From: Bacillus sp. (in: firmicutes)
GTDB taxonomy: Bacteria > Bacillota > Bacilli > Bacillales > Bacillaceae
Direction: 5' to 3'
Length of the DNA: 33,985 bases
Assembly: GCA_031180805.1 (NCBI GenBank)
Contig: JAPSLL010000018.1
Span: forward strand, 20,042-54,026
The translations under genes and the position numbers were made by a program. Below, piece by piece: positions 33,105 to 33,985 of the stretch (positions are counted from its first letter, which is position 1; the number at the start of each line of letters is the position of its first letter). Under the pieces are notes generated by a model, which was given only the letters and a program-made list of their open reading frames with translations, did not search any database and was not told where the DNA came from.

Positions 33105-33838
33105 TGTTTTGGAATTTAGTGCAATCTGAATTTTTAAAAATGCGGAAAACTTATATATGGCTTTTATTATTTGTCAGTCCAGCGTTCGCATTTGTTGCTG
33201 GATTTCTGACCGAACAGGTTGAAGGGGCACCAAATGAATGGGTGATCCCACTGGTTATTATGACACCTATCCATACAATCTTGTTCCTCCCTCTCATTAT
33301 TGGTGTGTTTACAAGCTTCTTATGCCGATATGAGCACAAGAATGGCGGATGGAAGCAATTATTAAGTCTTCCTGTGAAAAGAACGAATGTGTATCTATCG
33401 AAATTCTTTCTTACGATTATGCTTATTGCGATTAACCAAGGACTTGTTTTAGTAGCTTGGCTTGCAATAGGGTTTATCAAGGGATTTGAAGACCCAATTC
33501 CTTATGATGTCATGGTAAGGAGCTTTGTTGGCGGATGGATTGCCACCCTTCCCCTTGCTGCGATTATGTTACTCATTTCGATGGCATGGTCTAGCTTCGC
33601 CGCACCTTTAGCATTTAACGTGGTGTTTACAGTACCAAATATTTTAGTAGCAAACTCAGAAACATATGCACCCTTCTATCCATGGGTTCAACCATTCCTC
33701 ACAATGATTCCAAAAGGTGGAGAAGGACCATGGGGCGGATTTTTCATGTCATTCGAATCACTCGTCTATGCCATAATCGGCGGATTTATCCTCTTCTTCG
33801 CCAGCGGCCTTATCTACATCAACAAAAAGGCAGTGTGA
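33104..33838 (+). CDS. ABC-2 type permease, second subunit (LanG-like)
   Basis: This 244-residue protein has about six membrane segments and an N-terminus MFWNLVQSEFLKMRKTYIW, similar in design to the preceding permease. The loop GGWKQLLSLPVKRTNVYLSK (about 85-104) matches the first permease. The start overlaps the previous stop (TAATG), so the two subunits are coupled in translation. LanE/LanG pairs in lantibiotic producers protect the membrane from the peptide; here no lantibiotic biosynthetic gene is seen, so it may guard against foreign peptides. A hairpin with the dispersed palindrome follows. Function is inferred from family resemblance only. Confidence 0.85.
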   Translation: MFWNLVQSEFLKMRKTYIWLLLFVSPAFAFVAGFLTEQVEGAPNEWVIPLVIMTPIHTILFLPLIIGVFTSFLCRYEHKNGGWKQLLSLPVKRTNVYLSKFFLTIMLIAINQGLVLVAWLAIGFIKGFEDPIPYDVMVRSFVGGWIATLPLAAIMLLISMAWSSFAAPLAFNVVFTVPNILVANSETYAPFYPWVQPFLTMIPKGGEGPWGGFFMSFESLVYAIIGGFILFFASGLIYINKKAV

Positions 33839-33844
33839 ATAAAA

Positions 33845-33885
33845 ACTGGGGACTGTCCCTAAAACAGTGCAGTCCCCAGTGTTTT
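33845..33885 (+). terminator. Terminator of the ABC operon built from the palindrome
   Basis: ACTGGGGACT (33845-33854) pairs with AGTCCCCAGT (33871-33880), with GTTTT following. The left arm overlaps GGGGACTGTCCCT (33848-33860), so the dispersed repeat supplies part of the stem. Confidence 0.7.
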
Positions 33886-33918
33886 AACACTATAAACACC
33901 GATCGGGGGTCAGTCCCC
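33848..33918. repeat. Two palindrome variants: GGGGACTGTCCCT (33848-33860) and GGGGTCAGTCCCC (33906-33918)
   Basis: Two near-copies follow the ABC operon, each differing by one base from the consensus. The second has the same TC variant as the copy at 26901-26913. Confidence 0.8.
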
Positions 33919-33972
33919 AGATCAACAGAATTTTCCCTTTTATGTTGCCAATTGCCTTGTTCTATCAAGCCT

Positions 33973-33985
33973 GGGGACAGTCCCC
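33973..33985. repeat. GGGGACAGTCCCC palindrome at the window edge
   Basis: An exact copy that ends at the last base of the window. Confidence 0.85.

Noticed and set aside
14976-33985. LexA (SOS) or Fur-type box reading of the palindrome
   Set aside because: The Bacillus LexA box centres on CGAAC...GTTCG and Fur or Zur boxes are AT-rich; GGGGACTGTCCCC fits neither.

Overview
The window is low-GC DNA from a Bacillaceae-type Firmicute. Evidence is the strong AGGAGG ribosome sites, frequent TTG starts, a xpaC-yaaN pair, LCP, SpoIID/LytB and GH73 wall proteins, a ykoGHIJ-like two-component/PepSY cluster, ECF sigma with DUF4179, and a SunI/YnzG-family remnant. No rRNA, tRNA, CRISPR array, insertion sequence or prophage gene was found. 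Species cannot be fixed from the sequence alone.

Layout. 1-191: start of a SAM methyltransferase running off the left edge. 0.37-16.2 kb is a cell-envelope block: an N-acetylmuramoyl-L-alanine amidase and a GH73 glucosaminidase that share the same SH3-like wall modules (the second behind a sigma-D-type promoter), a SpoIID/LytB amidase-enhancer protein with three CWB2 repeats inside its SpoIID domain, galU-ugd (UDP-glucose to UDP-glucuronate), a degenerate SGNH protein, a 1370-residue LRR/FN3 surface protein ending in LPETA, and an LCP wall-polymer ligase. 16.4-18.8 kb: two small membrane proteins, a PilZ protein and a PHP histidinol-phosphatase. 18.9-22.4 kb: response regulator, histidine kinase and two secreted or anchored acidic PepSY proteins in one minus-strand operon. 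22.75 kb: a small secreted peptide. 23.1-24.9 kb: xpaC-yaaN. 25.1-26.8 kb: a SEC-C zinc-motif protein of unknown function. 27.1-33.8 kb: a second two-component system, an ECF sigma factor overlapping its DUF4179 partner, a broken SunI-like gene, and an ABC exporter with one ATPase and two permeases resembling bacteriocin-immunity transporters.

Most genes concern the wall and its surveillance: hydrolases and their enhancer, wall-polymer precursor synthesis and ligation, a sortase-type surface protein, two two-component systems, an ECF system and an antimicrobial-type ABC transporter.

The most unusual feature is not a gene. A 13-bp palindrome, GGGGAC(A/T)GTCCCC, with close variants, occurs about twenty times, always between genes. 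It clusters at 16.3-17.3, 22.4-23.1, 26.8-27.1 and 33.85-33.99 kb and sits inside several terminator hairpins. It looks like a dispersed REP-like element or a repeated protein-binding site; nothing in the window explains how it spread.
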